NCBI GenBank assembly: GCA_002298165.1
Contig: DBMI01000089.1
Coordinates: forward strand, 1 to 36,688
Reading direction: 5' to 3'
DNA from: Desulfarculales bacterium UBA702
GTDB taxonomy: Bacteria; Desulfobacterota; Syntrophobacteria; Syntrophobacterales; Syntrophobacteraceae
DNA length: 36,688 nt
The translations under genes and the position numbers were made by a program. The notes under the pieces were generated by a model. The model worked only from the letters and a program-made list of their open reading frames with translations. It ran no database searches and was not told the origin of the DNA. Below, piece by piece: positions 8,336 through 16,808 of the stretch (positions within the stretch are counted from its first letter, which is position 1; every line of letters starts with the position of its first letter).

Positions 8336-8539
8336 TTACTGAAGTTTTTTTACGTTGACTGCCTGGGGTCCTTTTGGTCCACGTTCCACTTCAAAGGATA
8401 CCTTGTCCCCCTCGCTCAACGAGCGAAACCCTTCGGACATAATGGCACTGTAGTGGACAAAAACGTCTCCCTGGTCCTTGGTTTCAATGAAACCATAGCC
8501 CTTCTTGTCGTTGAACCATTTCACGCGGCCTTCCGACAT
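8336..8539 (-). CDS. Cold-shock domain protein, CspA family
   Basis: Small single-domain RNA and single-stranded DNA chaperone, 67 aa. It carries the two nucleic-acid-binding motifs of the cold-shock fold: KGYGFI (RNP1) and DVFVHYSAI (RNP2), plus the starting VKWFNDKKG pattern. The start at 8539 (MSEGRVKWF) is chosen over a longer frame to 8605 because the family begins there and AAGGA lies about 9 nt upstream. A promoter-like pair at 8684-8712 would give a leader of about 135 nt, similar to the long leaders of cspA-type mRNAs. A terminator follows. Other paralogues may exist elsewhere in the genome. Confidence 0.94.
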   Translation of the reverse strand: MSEGRVKWFNDKKGYGFIETKDQGDVFVHYSAIMSEGFRSLSEGDKVSFEVERGPKGPQAVNVKKLQ

Positions 8540-8852
8540 TCTGCAAATCCTTTCTTCGCCTCTGGTGCCTTTTCCCATCTCTTGCAGTTTCGCTACATCG
8601 AGCAATCTTGCAATACCCCCCGCTTGCCTGGCGATCAGTTGATTTGATCCGGATCGAACCCGGCAGGCTACCGATAGATCACTTTACTACATCAATAGCA
8701 ATACCGTGTCAAGCATTTGCTTTGTTTTGCACTAAAATGCATAACAGTGTGAAAAGCTAATAGAACGAACTGGCAATCAAAATAACAATAAAGCTATCTG
8801 GATATTCCTGTAATTATTGTCGTTCGAAGTCAATTACTACTTAATAAAACTT
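8540..8852. other. Cold-shock leader and promoter region
   Basis: The region holds the probable 5' leader of the cold-shock gene (about 8540-8677), its candidate promoter and an AT-rich tail after the SDR gene. No separate gene was seen. Confidence 0.45.
8684..8712 (-). promoter_or_regulatory. Candidate promoter of the cold-shock gene
   Basis: On the minus strand, a consensus TTGACA (8712-8707) is followed after 17 nt by TAGTAA (8689-8684). Transcription from here would give a leader of about 135 nt. Confidence 0.5.
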
Positions 8853-9785
8853 TCACAAGGTGTGGGCGCCCGTAGTGTGCAAGAGCAAATCTTCGAGTGC
8901 CTGGCGCAGAGTTGGGTATCGGAAGGAAAAACCGCTTTCCAGCAATTTCTTGGGGACGACCCGTTGTCCCATTAAAAGAATTTTTGCCATTTCCCCGAGC
9001 GCAATACGAAGAACAAATGCCGGAACGGGAGGAAGCAGTATCGGCCTGCCAAGCGTTGCCGCAAGTGTTTTCGAAAATTCCGCATTTCTGATCGGGTTCG
9101 GCGAAACACAGTTTAGAGGCCCTGATAGGCCGGTATTCTCAAGTGCAAAGGAAAAAATTTCGAAAAGATCTTCTTCGTGAATCCACGGGAACCATTGCCT
9201 GCCGCTGCCAATGGCGCTTCCCAGAAATCGGCGAAACGCGGGCACCATCTTGGAAAGAGCGCCTCCGTTACTTCCAAGCACAATTCCGAAGCGGCACAGG
9301 ACTACCCTGGCACCGCTAATGGAGGCCCTTTTTGCTTCGTCCTCCCACCTTATGCAGATCTCGGACATGAACTCGTCACCAGGCGGGCTGTTTTCGTCGA
9401 ACTCCGTATCGTCGAGACGGCTGCCGTAATAGCCAACGGCGGATGCATTAAGCAGGATTTTGTTTTCTCCGGAACCGGAGAGCGCATCGACTATGTTGTG
9501 CGTGGTCAGAAGGCGACTATCGAGAATTGACTTGCGGGCAGAATCGGTCCAGATAGTAAAAATGGGAGTACCGGCGAGATTGATGACAGCATCGCTTTGG
9601 GCGACTTTGTCCTGCCACCGGCCGGGCTTTTTCGGATCGCCTTCGATAATCCTTGCCCAAGGCAGCTTTTTTTCAGTGTGCCTGAGGGACCTTGTCAATA
9701 CAAAGATCTCGTGCCCCGATTCGGAAAGCCTCCGGGTCAGGTAGCTGCCGACAAACCCGCTTCCGCCCGTCATGAAAATCTTCAT
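8853..9785 (-). CDS. TIGR01777-type NAD-dependent epimerase (SDR superfamily)
   Basis: Short-chain dehydrogenase/reductase of 310 aa, of the YfcH/SulA-like group whose substrate is unknown. The N-terminal Rossmann motif TGGSGFVGSYL is clear, followed by DAVINLAGTPI and a YYGS segment near residue 120. A GAGGAGG ribosome-binding site lies 6 nt before the ATG. It is the last gene of the minus-strand Mla operon, 44 nt after mlaD, so it may be co-expressed with envelope lipid transport, but no link to lipids can be shown from sequence. Confidence 0.88.
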   Translation of the reverse strand: MKIFMTGGSGFVGSYLTRRLSESGHEIFVLTRSLRHTEKKLPWARIIEGDPKKPGRWQDKVAQSDAVINLAGTPIFTIWTDSARKSILDSRLLTTHNIVDALSGSGENKILLNASAVGYYGSRLDDTEFDENSPPGDEFMSEICIRWEDEAKRASISGARVVLCRFGIVLGSNGGALSKMVPAFRRFLGSAIGSGRQWFPWIHEEDLFEIFSFALENTGLSGPLNCVSPNPIRNAEFSKTLAATLGRPILLPPVPAFVLRIALGEMAKILLMGQRVVPKKLLESGFSFRYPTLRQALEDLLLHTTGAHTL

Positions 9786-9829
9786 TCCGCCTCCTCAAAA
9801 GAAGATGCCCGGCGAAATGTGCGCCCCAA

Positions 9830-10306
9830 CTACTCGGCGGGGGCTGGAGCAGCGCTCTTGTTCTCCTTTTCAATGCTTCCGAAGGCGAATTTGGATATAA
9901 GCGCTTCGATGTCCAGCGGGGGCCGGGTCTCGCGAATGGTGCCACCGGGCTTAATATAGTTGTCCGAAGCGCCAGGAGCAATCGAGATGTACTTGTCGCC
10001 TATTATTCCAGATGTTCTGATACTTGCAACCGAGTCATCCTCGAGCTTAACGTCGTTACCGACAATTAAGACGACCTGTGCCTGTCCATCCTTGAGTTTG
10101 ATGTCCTGGACTTCTCCGATATTCACTCCGGCCATGGCGACGGGAGCTTTGGTTTTGAGTCCCGAAACGGTTGAAAAAACGGCTTTGATCTCATAGGTCG
10201 AGCTGCCGAGCCGAAGGTGTCCGAGGCTCACCGACAGATACGTCAGGCATGCAAGGCCAACCAGTATGAAAACTCCCACGCTGAACTCGAGCCATTTTTT
10301 ATCCAT
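9830..10306 (-). CDS. mlaD: MlaD-like MCE-domain substrate-binding protein
   Basis: Inner-membrane-anchored periplasmic component of the Mla phospholipid transporter, 158 aa. One N-terminal membrane segment (residues 8-27) is followed by a single MCE domain (about 38-115), including VSGLKTKAPVAMAGVNIGEV and the IGDKYISIAPG pattern typical of MlaD. The C-terminal tail is short and Ala/Pro/Glu-rich. Length matches MlaD. It sits 13 nt downstream of mlaE in the operon. In this family a hexameric MCE ring delivers lipids to the MlaFEB complex. No mlaC or mlaA is present in the window. Confidence 0.93.
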   Translation of the reverse strand: MDKKWLEFSVGVFILVGLACLTYLSVSLGHLRLGSSTYEIKAVFSTVSGLKTKAPVAMAGVNIGEVQDIKLKDGQAQVVLIVGNDVKLEDDSVASIRTSGIIGDKYISIAPGASDNYIKPGGTIRETRPPLDIEALISKFAFGSIEKENKSAAPAPAE

Positions 10307-10319
10307 ACTGTTCCCTTAT

Positions 10320-11117
10320 CTAGAGCATAATCGACGTGATCACGTAGTCACTGACCAGGATGGAAATCGATGAGATGACAACGGCATCAGTCGTTGCGCG
10401 GCTCACCTGTTCCGGCCCGAAGCTGCCTTCATCCACACCCGAGTAATAACCCTTGTAGGTGCAAATCCAGATTATCAGCACCGCAAAAACAAGAGACTTG
10501 ATGATGCCCATGTAGACATCCTTCCAGACGACACTAGAATATACCCCGTCCCAGAAGGCGCCGGCACTCACACCCAGCAAATCGACTCCGATTGCATAGC
10601 CACCGAATATTCCGACCACATCGCAAAAAGCCGTAAGCATGGGAAGGGCTATGATGCACGCGATGAATCTCGGGGTGATCAGATAGGCGTAGGGATCAAT
10701 AGCCATGCAGTCCAATGCGTCTATCTGCTCCTCAATCCGCATGATTCCGATTTCGGCAGTTATTGCGGAACCAGCCCGCCCGGACACCATGAGCGCCGTA
10801 AGCACCGGACCCAGCTCACGAATAAGGGTCAGCGCGACAGCGGAACCCAGAAGACCTTCCGATGCGAATTTAGAGAGAGTGTAATAGCCCTGAAGCCCCA
10901 GAACCATGCCACTGAAGGCTGCGGTAAAACCAATTACGAAGAAGGATTTGGTCCCTATGAACTCGATATGCTTCACGACCGGCCAGAACTTACCGGGTGA
11001 GATAAATATCCCTCGCAGGGTGTAGAGAAAAAATATACCCAGTCTCCCCACACTGAGTATTTCTCTTATGCCGTAGGCTCCAAGGGCCCCGATAAGTTTA
11101 ACCATCCACTCCCCCAT
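10320..11117 (-). CDS. mlaE: MlaE-like ABC transporter permease
   Basis: Integral inner-membrane permease of the Mla system, 265 aa, the usual MlaE length. Several hydrophobic segments are visible, and the family core RELGPVLTALMVSGRAGSAITAEIGIMRIEEQIDAL is easily recognised (shown here only as RELGPVLTAL and SGRAGSAITAE). It lies 22 nt downstream of mlaF and 13 nt upstream of mlaD, consistent with translation-coupled subunits of one complex. Confidence 0.95.
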   Translation of the reverse strand: MGEWMVKLIGALGAYGIREILSVGRLGIFFLYTLRGIFISPGKFWPVVKHIEFIGTKSFFVIGFTAAFSGMVLGLQGYYTLSKFASEGLLGSAVALTLIRELGPVLTALMVSGRAGSAITAEIGIMRIEEQIDALDCMAIDPYAYLITPRFIACIIALPMLTAFCDVVGIFGGYAIGVDLLGVSAGAFWDGVYSSVVWKDVYMGIIKSLVFAVLIIWICTYKGYYSGVDEGSFGPEQVSRATTDAVVISSISILVSDYVITSIML

Positions 11118-11139
11118 GCCGGCCTGAAAACCCGGCAGA

Positions 11140-11937
11140 TTACAGCTCCTTATCCAACAGGGACTCGTAATAGGAATCGATATTGATCTGGTGGGTATCG
11201 GCCTCCCTGTTCAGGAACTGCTGCACGCGCTCATCAGTGCATCCGCGTACCGCATCGGGATCCCCAAGGACAATTACCTTGCCCTTATCGATCATCACGA
11301 TCCGGTCAGCTATTTTAAAGGCACTCTCTAGTTCATGAGTTACCACCACTACCGTCATGCCCAGGGTCTCGCGAAGATCCAGAAGCAGGCGGTCAAGACC
11401 CGCGGCCGTTATGGGATCAAGGCCCGAGGAGGGTTCGTCTACGAACAGAATTTCAGGGTCCATGGCGAGAGCGCGCGCAAGGCCGGCCCGCTTCCTCATC
11501 CCACCGCTCAACTGAGACGGCATGAACTCGGAAAAATCCGACAGCCCCACCATATTGAGCTTCATTACGGCCATAATCCGGATGGTTTCATCGGCAAGCT
11601 TGGTGTGAACCTTCAAAGGAACCGCGATATTCTCCCGCAGGCTCATTGAATTGAAGAGGGCGCCGCCCTGGAAGAGAACACCTATCCGGCGCCGGTAAGT
11701 CTTTAGCAGGCCCTCGGAAAAAGCGCCAAGATCTTCACCATCGACCAGGATCTGCCCCGGACCGGTGCGTTTCAGCCCTATGAGGTGGCGCAACAGGGTG
11801 GTTTTACCGCAACCGCTTGCACCCATTATGACAGTTACCCGGTGTCTGGGAATGCCAAAAGTAACGTCAAAAAGTACCTGCCGGCCTCTGTAGAAACTCT
11901 TCAGGCCACGGACATCTATCAGATCGTCAGGAGGCAT
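11140..11937 (-). CDS. mlaF: MlaF-like ABC transporter ATPase
   Basis: Cytoplasmic ATPase of the Mla phospholipid transporter, 265 aa. It has Walker A GASGCGKTTLL (residues 39-49), an ABC signature LSGGMRKRAGLARAL, Walker B EILFVDEPSSGLDP and a switch His in VVVVTHEL. The GMRKR variant signature is typical of MlaF rather than of nutrient importers. It starts 5 nt after the STAS gene and is followed by mlaE. Confidence 0.95.
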   Translation of the reverse strand: MPPDDLIDVRGLKSFYRGRQVLFDVTFGIPRHRVTVIMGASGCGKTTLLRHLIGLKRTGPGQILVDGEDLGAFSEGLLKTYRRRIGVLFQGGALFNSMSLRENIAVPLKVHTKLADETIRIMAVMKLNMVGLSDFSEFMPSQLSGGMRKRAGLARALAMDPEILFVDEPSSGLDPITAAGLDRLLLDLRETLGMTVVVVTHELESAFKIADRIVMIDKGKVIVLGDPDAVRGCTDERVQQFLNREADTHQINIDSYYESLLDKEL

Positions 11938-11942
11938 GTAGG

Positions 11943-12272
11943 TTATTTCTTCTCCGCAACTATCACATCTTCAAAAATCTCATCGAGTTGCGAAAGGGAG
12001 ATCATCCTGGCAGTGTTTTCGTCTATCCCGGTAAGTTTGAGCCTTCCACCCTGCTTGCGAACGGTATTAAGGATTTCTAACAATACGGCAACGCAGGAGG
12101 TGTCGATACACCGGGCATGAGTGAGATCGATTTCGAGTTCGCGAGAACCCTGTTTTTGAGCTAATTTCAGTGAATCCCTTCGAACCTTGTGGGCCGAGTT
12201 CCTGTCGAAAAGCCCATCCAACTCAAGGACGGCATGTTCCGGACTGGGACAAGTTATCTGTGCTTTAATCAT
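11943..12272 (-). CDS. mlaB: STAS-domain protein, MlaB-like
   Basis: Small cytoplasmic STAS protein of 109 aa, first gene of the Mla operon. The core segment LEIDLTHARCIDTSCVAVL, with Asp-Thr-Ser at the position of the STAS phosphorylatable or regulatory residue, and the length agree with MlaB, which binds MlaF and is needed for its assembly or activity. Anti-sigma-factor antagonists share the same fold, but the neighbours favour MlaB. Only 5 nt separate it from mlaF. Confidence 0.85.
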   Translation of the reverse strand: MIKAQITCPSPEHAVLELDGLFDRNSAHKVRRDSLKLAQKQGSRELEIDLTHARCIDTSCVAVLLEILNTVRKQGGRLKLTGIDENTARMISLSQLDEIFEDVIVAEKK

Positions 12273-12642
12273 CTACGCCTTCTCCCGGCTCCTCTGGCTT
12301 ACTTATAGCAAAAAGGCCCTTTCACTTCTCTAAAAGCTCTCCAGCGCTCAGTCAATACACTAGGGCCGGGATCACCAACCCCGATGACGGTCCCATTTTC
12401 GAGACAATAGTATGGAATTTGGCATTATATAGAACAATGGCTTCTAAATATAAAACATAAATGACATTTATGCTTCGAATTTTATGCGAATCCCCACACA
12501 AGTTTTGGTATAAAAACGGAACTTTCTCATGGAAGGGCGCGGAGCGGGCCTGAACAGGCCACGCTCCTCAGGATTGCGGCATTTGGGAAACATTTTTCAT
12601 CGTTTTGCCGCCATGAACGGCGAACCAGTTAAGGAGATTGCA
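12273..12642. other. Divergent promoter region, Mla operon and nitroreductase
   Basis: This 370-nt spacer lies between divergently transcribed units. It becomes AT-rich around 12420-12515 and contains a perfect 17-bp dyad at 12456-12472. A frame upstream of the chosen nitroreductase start (12529-12642) is open but lacks a ribosome-binding site and family similarity. Confidence 0.5.
12456..12472. promoter_or_regulatory. Perfect dyad, candidate operator
   Basis: CATAAATG-A-CATTTATG has 8-bp perfect arms around a single base. Its place in an AT-rich stretch between divergent genes fits a repressor or activator site for the Mla operon, the nitroreductase, or both. Confidence 0.45.
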
Positions 12643-13167
12643 GTGAGTGAACAAGGACTTGAAACCCCCGTTTTGAAGGCAATATTTGAGCGCAGGAGTA
12701 TTCGACATTTCGAGGACGCAACCGTTGATCGCAACATTATCCTCCAGGCGCTCAAGGCCGCCTCATGGGCGCCATCAGGGCTAAACAACCAGCCGTGGCG
12801 CTTCGCCCTCGTCCAGGATCCCGAAATAAAGGAGAAGCTGGCCGCCCTCACCAGATATTCCACTATTCTGAAATCGGCCGCCGTCCTGATACCCGTTTTC
12901 CTCGATAACGAAGCCTGCTATGACCGCACAAAAGACTGTCAGGCCATGGGAGGATGCCTGCAAACGCTGCTCCTTGCACTCCACTCCCTTGGCCTTGGAG
13001 CCGTATGGATCGGGGAGATTCTCAAGAACAAGGAGAAGGTGCGCGACATCATGAAGCTGCCGGAAAGGCTCGAACTTATGGCCGTAGTTGCAGTCGGCTA
13101 TCCCTCCCGCACCGGTCAGAGCTCACACCGAAAACCCGTGGAAGAACTGATAATCTTTGACAAATGA
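12643..13167 (+). CDS. Nitroreductase-family flavoprotein
   Basis: FMN-dependent oxidoreductase of the nitroreductase superfamily, 174 aa from the chosen start. Typical features are RRSIRHFEDATV near the N-terminus (FMN phosphate contact), ASWAPSGLNNQPWRF and a Gly-rich GLGAVWIG segment. A GTG start at 12643 is preferred because AAGGAG lies 6 nt upstream and homologues usually begin just before the RRSIR motif; an upstream ATG at 12529 would add 38 atypical residues. The physiological substrate cannot be told. It is divergent from the Mla operon. Confidence 0.88.
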   Translation: MSEQGLETPVLKAIFERRSIRHFEDATVDRNIILQALKAASWAPSGLNNQPWRFALVQDPEIKEKLAALTRYSTILKSAAVLIPVFLDNEACYDRTKDCQAMGGCLQTLLLALHSLGLGAVWIGEILKNKEKVRDIMKLPERLELMAVVAVGYPSRTGQSSHRKPVEELIIFDK

Positions 13168-13338
13168 TGCCGAGGTCCAGGAGATTTGGTGGGCACTTAT
13201 TTTCTGACGGCCTCTGCCCTGCAAAGAAGACATATCCGATTCCGGACATTTGCAGGTTACTGTAGATGAAGACGGAAAGGCATAGATTAGGTAGACCGGA
13301 TTATCATATCCCATGGCCGTTCACGCAAGGTTTAGGCA

Positions 13339-13986
13339 ATGATTTTTGAGCATCTCACCGTAGGCGCTCTTCAGACCAACTGCTATCTGCTCGGCGACAA
13401 AAAAAGCAGGCGGGCGGCCGTGATTGATCCTGGGGCGGAAGGCATCCGAATTTCAAACAAGCTCGGAGAGCTTGGCCTGGATCTTGTGGCAATTCTATGC
13501 ACCCATGCCCATTTCGACCATATACTTGCTGCCTGGACGCTAAAACGTCAGTCGGGAGGCCATATTTACATCAGCTCGAAGGACCGGCCTACCCTCCTCC
13601 AGGTAATTTTCGGACTGGCCCCGCGGTTTTCTCCGGAAATTCGCCCGGTTTCTCCATCGGACGTGGACCACGACTTGGCCGAAGGCGACAAGCTTATGCT
13701 GGGAGAGATCACAGTAGAGGTTATTGAGACTCCGGGACACACTCCCGGTCATGTCGCATTCTATCTGAGAGAGCAGGGGATGCTGTTTTCAGGCGATCTC
13801 ATTTTTTCCGGCTCAATCGGCAGAACAGACTTTATGGGCGGCTCCCACGAAGATCTCATGGACTCAGTCCGGACAAAGATTTTCATTCTCCCCGGAGATA
13901 CGGCAATTTTTCCCGGACATGGCAACAGTACCAGCGTGGGAAGGGAGAAAAGCCAAAACCCCTTTTTCTTGCTAAACAACCGTTAA
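13339..13986 (+). CDS. Metallo-beta-lactamase-fold hydrolase (glyoxalase II-like)
   Basis: Predicted cytoplasmic metal-dependent hydrolase of 215 aa. It carries the metal motif THAHFDH (residues 55-61), later ETPGHTPGH with another ligand His, FSGDLIF with the bridging Asp and FPGHG near the end. The size and motif order resemble YcbL-type small glyoxalase II proteins rather than RNases or true beta-lactamases. The substrate is uncertain; thioester hydrolysis is the family norm. Confidence 0.9.
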   Translation: MIFEHLTVGALQTNCYLLGDKKSRRAAVIDPGAEGIRISNKLGELGLDLVAILCTHAHFDHILAAWTLKRQSGGHIYISSKDRPTLLQVIFGLAPRFSPEIRPVSPSDVDHDLAEGDKLMLGEITVEVIETPGHTPGHVAFYLREQGMLFSGDLIFSGSIGRTDFMGGSHEDLMDSVRTKIFILPGDTAIFPGHGNSTSVGREKSQNPFFLLNNR

Positions 13987-14065
13987 ACATATAAAAAAGC
14001 TTTATCAAAATAAGGGTCGGGCTGGCCTTTTAGAAGCAAATCATCGGACAAGCGAGGGGGGAGAG

Positions 14066-14545
14066 ATGAAGATCCTGAAAAGAAACCGGGTATTATTGTT
14101 ATTTGCCATGGCGTTCTGCTTTCTCACTTTCGGGTGCCGTTCTTCGAACGCTCCCCCGCCAAATCCCGTTATGCAGGCCCCTTCCGGACAAGAACAGGGG
14201 GCGCCTCCTCTTCCTCAGGCGGGCACTCCCAAGGCACAGTATCTGGACTTTCCCGATATTCCGATCCCGGCGGAGATCAATCTCGTGCCCAAGGACTCCT
14301 ACGTATTTCAGGCCGGAGCAATGAAAACCGGGATTCTCACGCTGCGCGGCAGGGTGGATATCAACTCGCTTATAACCTACTTCGGCATGTCCATGCCCTA
14401 CCAGGGCTGGAAGCCGAAGGGGCAGTTCCGGTACAAAAGATCCGCGCTGATCTTTGAAAAACCCGACAAGACATGCGTTATAATACTCTACGAGGATACA
14501 ATTTATACTTATGTAGAGATATATGTCGCCCCCATGGCAAGCTAG
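14066..14545 (+). CDS. Putative exported lipoprotein, 159 aa
   Basis: The function is not recognised. The N-terminus has a Lys/Arg start, a hydrophobic stretch (residues 9-22) and Cys24 in an imperfect lipobox (TFGC), followed by a Pro-rich linker (29-55). The C-terminal domain (about 65-159) has mixed helices and strands and ends in a strand-rich segment. A purine-rich ribosome-binding site (GAGGGGGGAGAG) precedes the ATG. It lies between the MBL hydrolase and coaBC on the same strand. Similar small lipoproteins are common in Desulfobacterota, but I cannot name the family. Confidence 0.75.
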   Translation: MKILKRNRVLLLFAMAFCFLTFGCRSSNAPPPNPVMQAPSGQEQGAPPLPQAGTPKAQYLDFPDIPIPAEINLVPKDSYVFQAGAMKTGILTLRGRVDINSLITYFGMSMPYQGWKPKGQFRYKRSALIFEKPDKTCVIILYEDTIYTYVEIYVAPMAS

Positions 14546-14552
14546 AACCGAT

Positions 14553-14576
14553 CCGGTCCTGATCCCCATGGACCGG
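14553..14576 (+). terminator. Weak hairpin between lipoprotein and coaBC
   Basis: CCGGTCC at 14553-14559 pairs with GGACCGG at 14570-14576, followed by a partial T-run (GTTTGTCT). It may partly end transcription before coaBC. Confidence 0.4.
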
Positions 14577-14597
14577 GTTTGTCTCAAGGAAACTTGA

Positions 14598-15800
14598 ATG
14601 CTCAACGATAAATCGATACTGCTGGGCGTAAGCGGCGGGATAGCCGTCTACAAGTCAGCCGAACTCGTGAGGCTCCTGGTAAAAGCCGGATCCTCCGTGC
14701 GCGTGGTGATGACCGCCAATGCCACCCAATTCGTCACTCCGCTAACTTTCCAGACCCTTTCGGGAAATCCGGTCGGAACCGACCTGTTCAGCCTCGAGGC
14801 CGAATCCCGCATCGGCCACATTCATCAGGCGCGGTTGGCTGACCTGATTATTCTCGCACCGGCAACAGCCAATCTCATAGCGAAAATGGCGGTGGGGATA
14901 GCTGATGATTACCTCACCACGATACTACTTGCGGCAACTGCCCCCGTTCTGGTCTGCCCGGCAATGAACTCGAAGATGTGGGAGCACCCGGCAACACAGA
15001 GGAATATCAATACCCTGGCGGAGATGGGGTACGCGATTTGCCAGCCCGCATCAGGGGCTCTTGCGTGCCGCGAGGAAGGGACAGGGCGGCTTGCCGATTT
15101 GGTCGAAATAATGGAATGGGCTTTTAAGATGCTCTCGCGCCCAACGCTTGCAGGCAAAAACGTGTTGGTGAGCGCAGGCCCAACGTGGGAGAAATTCGAT
15201 CCCGTCCGGTTTTTGAGCAATCCCTCTACAGGGAAGATGGGCTATGCGCTGGCGCGGGTTGCGGCATGGAGAGGCGCGAATGTACACCTCGTATCCGGTC
15301 CCACCCCGCTTGGGGCACCTGCTGGGGTGGAGCGAATTTGTGTAAGCACAGCGGCCGAGATGCGCGACCAGATCGCCGCTCTTGCCCCTGGAATGGATGC
15401 CATTGTTATGGCAGCAGCGGTAAGCGATTACCGGCCGGCCGAAGTCGCGCCCCAGAAGCTCAAAAAATCACTTGAGCACCAGATGCTGCTGCTTGAGCCC
15501 ACCCAGGATATTCTTGCCGAGCTTGGAAAAAACAAAACGGACTCACAGGTCCTTGTGGGCTTCGCGGCCGAAACCGAAAACCTTCTTGAAAACGCTAAGG
15601 CCAAGCTTATCAGAAAAAATCTCGATCTTATCGTCGCAAATGACCTTACGATGGCAGGCTCGGGGTTTGGCACCGACACAAACGAGGTAAAAATTCTGGA
15701 CCGAAACGGAACTGTCAGCGATCTCCCCCCGTTACCAAAGGAGGAAGTGGCCGCACAGGTATGGGATCGGGTAGAGCGGATCTTCGCGTGCGGGAGATAA
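14598..15800 (+). CDS. coaBC: Bifunctional phosphopantothenoylcysteine decarboxylase / phosphopantothenate-cysteine ligase
   Basis: Two-domain enzyme of coenzyme A synthesis, 400 aa, the normal length. The N-terminal flavoprotein (CoaC) domain shows GVSGGIAVYKSAEL, a catalytic His in the GHIHQARLAD region, the PAMN motif (VCPAMNSKMW) and ALACREEGTGRLAD with the active-site Cys. The C-terminal CoaB domain starts near residue 188 with VLVSAGPTWEKFDPVR and includes SNPSTGKMGYALA and AAAVSDYRP. It is followed by the overlapping uracil-DNA glycosylase gene. Confidence 0.97.
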   Translation: MLNDKSILLGVSGGIAVYKSAELVRLLVKAGSSVRVVMTANATQFVTPLTFQTLSGNPVGTDLFSLEAESRIGHIHQARLADLIILAPATANLIAKMAVGIADDYLTTILLAATAPVLVCPAMNSKMWEHPATQRNINTLAEMGYAICQPASGALACREEGTGRLADLVEIMEWAFKMLSRPTLAGKNVLVSAGPTWEKFDPVRFLSNPSTGKMGYALARVAAWRGANVHLVSGPTPLGAPAGVERICVSTAAEMRDQIAALAPGMDAIVMAAAVSDYRPAEVAPQKLKKSLEHQMLLLEPTQDILAELGKNKTDSQVLVGFAAETENLLENAKAKLIRKNLDLIVANDLTMAGSGFGTDTNEVKILDRNGTVSDLPPLPKEEVAAQVWDRVERIFACGR

Positions 15801-16579
15801 ATTTGCCTGATGAAATTCGAGATGAGCTTTCCGCCTGCCTCGACCGGCTGAAGTGGATTATTGCCGGTGTAAAAGCTGGGGGAATCGAGGGCTGGACCAG
15901 GGGGCGGGAAAACGCGTCGAGGCAGGATGCCTCCCCTTGCCCGCCGCCCCACGCCGCGCCGGGGAAAGCTCGAAGCGCCGAGATGAGCACTGAGGAACCG
16001 AAGAAACCCTGCGCGGAACCGCAGCTCATTGAAGCGGCTCTTGGCGAGGTCGGCCGGGAGCTTGCCGGCTGTACAAGGTGCCGACTTCACGCCGGGCGAA
16101 AAAACCTTGTCTTTGGCGAAGGGTCTGCAAAAAGCGGAATTGTCTTTGTGGGAGAAGGTCCAGGCTTCGATGAGGACCAGCAGGGAAGGCCCTTTGTGGG
16201 CAGGGCCGGAAAACTCCTCGACAAAATGATCGAGGCGATGGGGTATGGGCGCCCGGATGTCTACATTTGCAATGTGGTTAAGTGCCGCCCTCCGGAAAAC
16301 CGCACCCCTCAGCCCGATGAAATCGAAAACTGTTCCCCGTTTCTCATCAAACAAATAAGCGCTCTGAACCCGAGGGTCATTTGCACTCTAGGCGCCTGCG
16401 CCTCGCAATCCCTGCTTGGAAGCGGCAAGCCAATCTCACAGCTTCGCGGAAAAACACATCTCTGGCGGGGAATCCCGCTCATCTGCACCTATCACCCGGC
16501 ATACCTACTGAGAAACCCGGTCCAGAAAGCCGCCACTTGGCAGGACTTAAAGGCGCTGCTAAAGGTCCTTGCTTCCTGA
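15761..16579 (+). CDS. Family 4 uracil-DNA glycosylase (Fe-S)
   Basis: DNA-repair enzyme that removes uracil from DNA. Motif GEGPGFDEDQQGRPFVGRAG (first part GEGPGFDEDQ, residues 131-140), a YICNVVKCRPP segment and the late YHPAYLL motif identify the type 4 family. Four Cys ligands for a [4Fe-4S] cluster are visible: C104 and C107 (CTRC), one in KCRPP and one in ENC. About 100 residues precede the conserved core; this Pro/Ala/Arg-rich extension is longer than usual. The ATG at 15761 overlaps coaBC by 40 nt; in-frame GTG at 15788 or TTG at 15803 (with GGGAG before it) are alternatives. Confidence 0.92.
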   Translation: MGSGRADLRVREINLPDEIRDELSACLDRLKWIIAGVKAGGIEGWTRGRENASRQDASPCPPPHAAPGKARSAEMSTEEPKKPCAEPQLIEAALGEVGRELAGCTRCRLHAGRKNLVFGEGSAKSGIVFVGEGPGFDEDQQGRPFVGRAGKLLDKMIEAMGYGRPDVYICNVVKCRPPENRTPQPDEIENCSPFLIKQISALNPRVICTLGACASQSLLGSGKPISQLRGKTHLWRGIPLICTYHPAYLLRNPVQKAATWQDLKALLKVLAS

Positions 16580-16808
16580 GAAAGAACGGCCCAGGCATTC
16601 GACCTTCGGTCGGTGCGGCCATCAAGGTTGTCTTGTCTCCTTCGGTTTTTAGCTTATTTCGGCCAAAACTGACATTTTTGGCGGTTTTTTCTCATATTCT
16701 GGTATATTGATAAATATCTATGATTCCCCGGACGGGTTATCCCGGATCGGAGGTCGTCAAGAATATCGTTTCCAGGTATTTGACTATTTAATGAAATTAC
16801 GTAAATAG

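Noticed and set aside
15428..16354. Minus-strand frame of 308 codons
   Set aside because: It is antisense to coaBC and the uracil-DNA glycosylase gene, both with intact family motifs.
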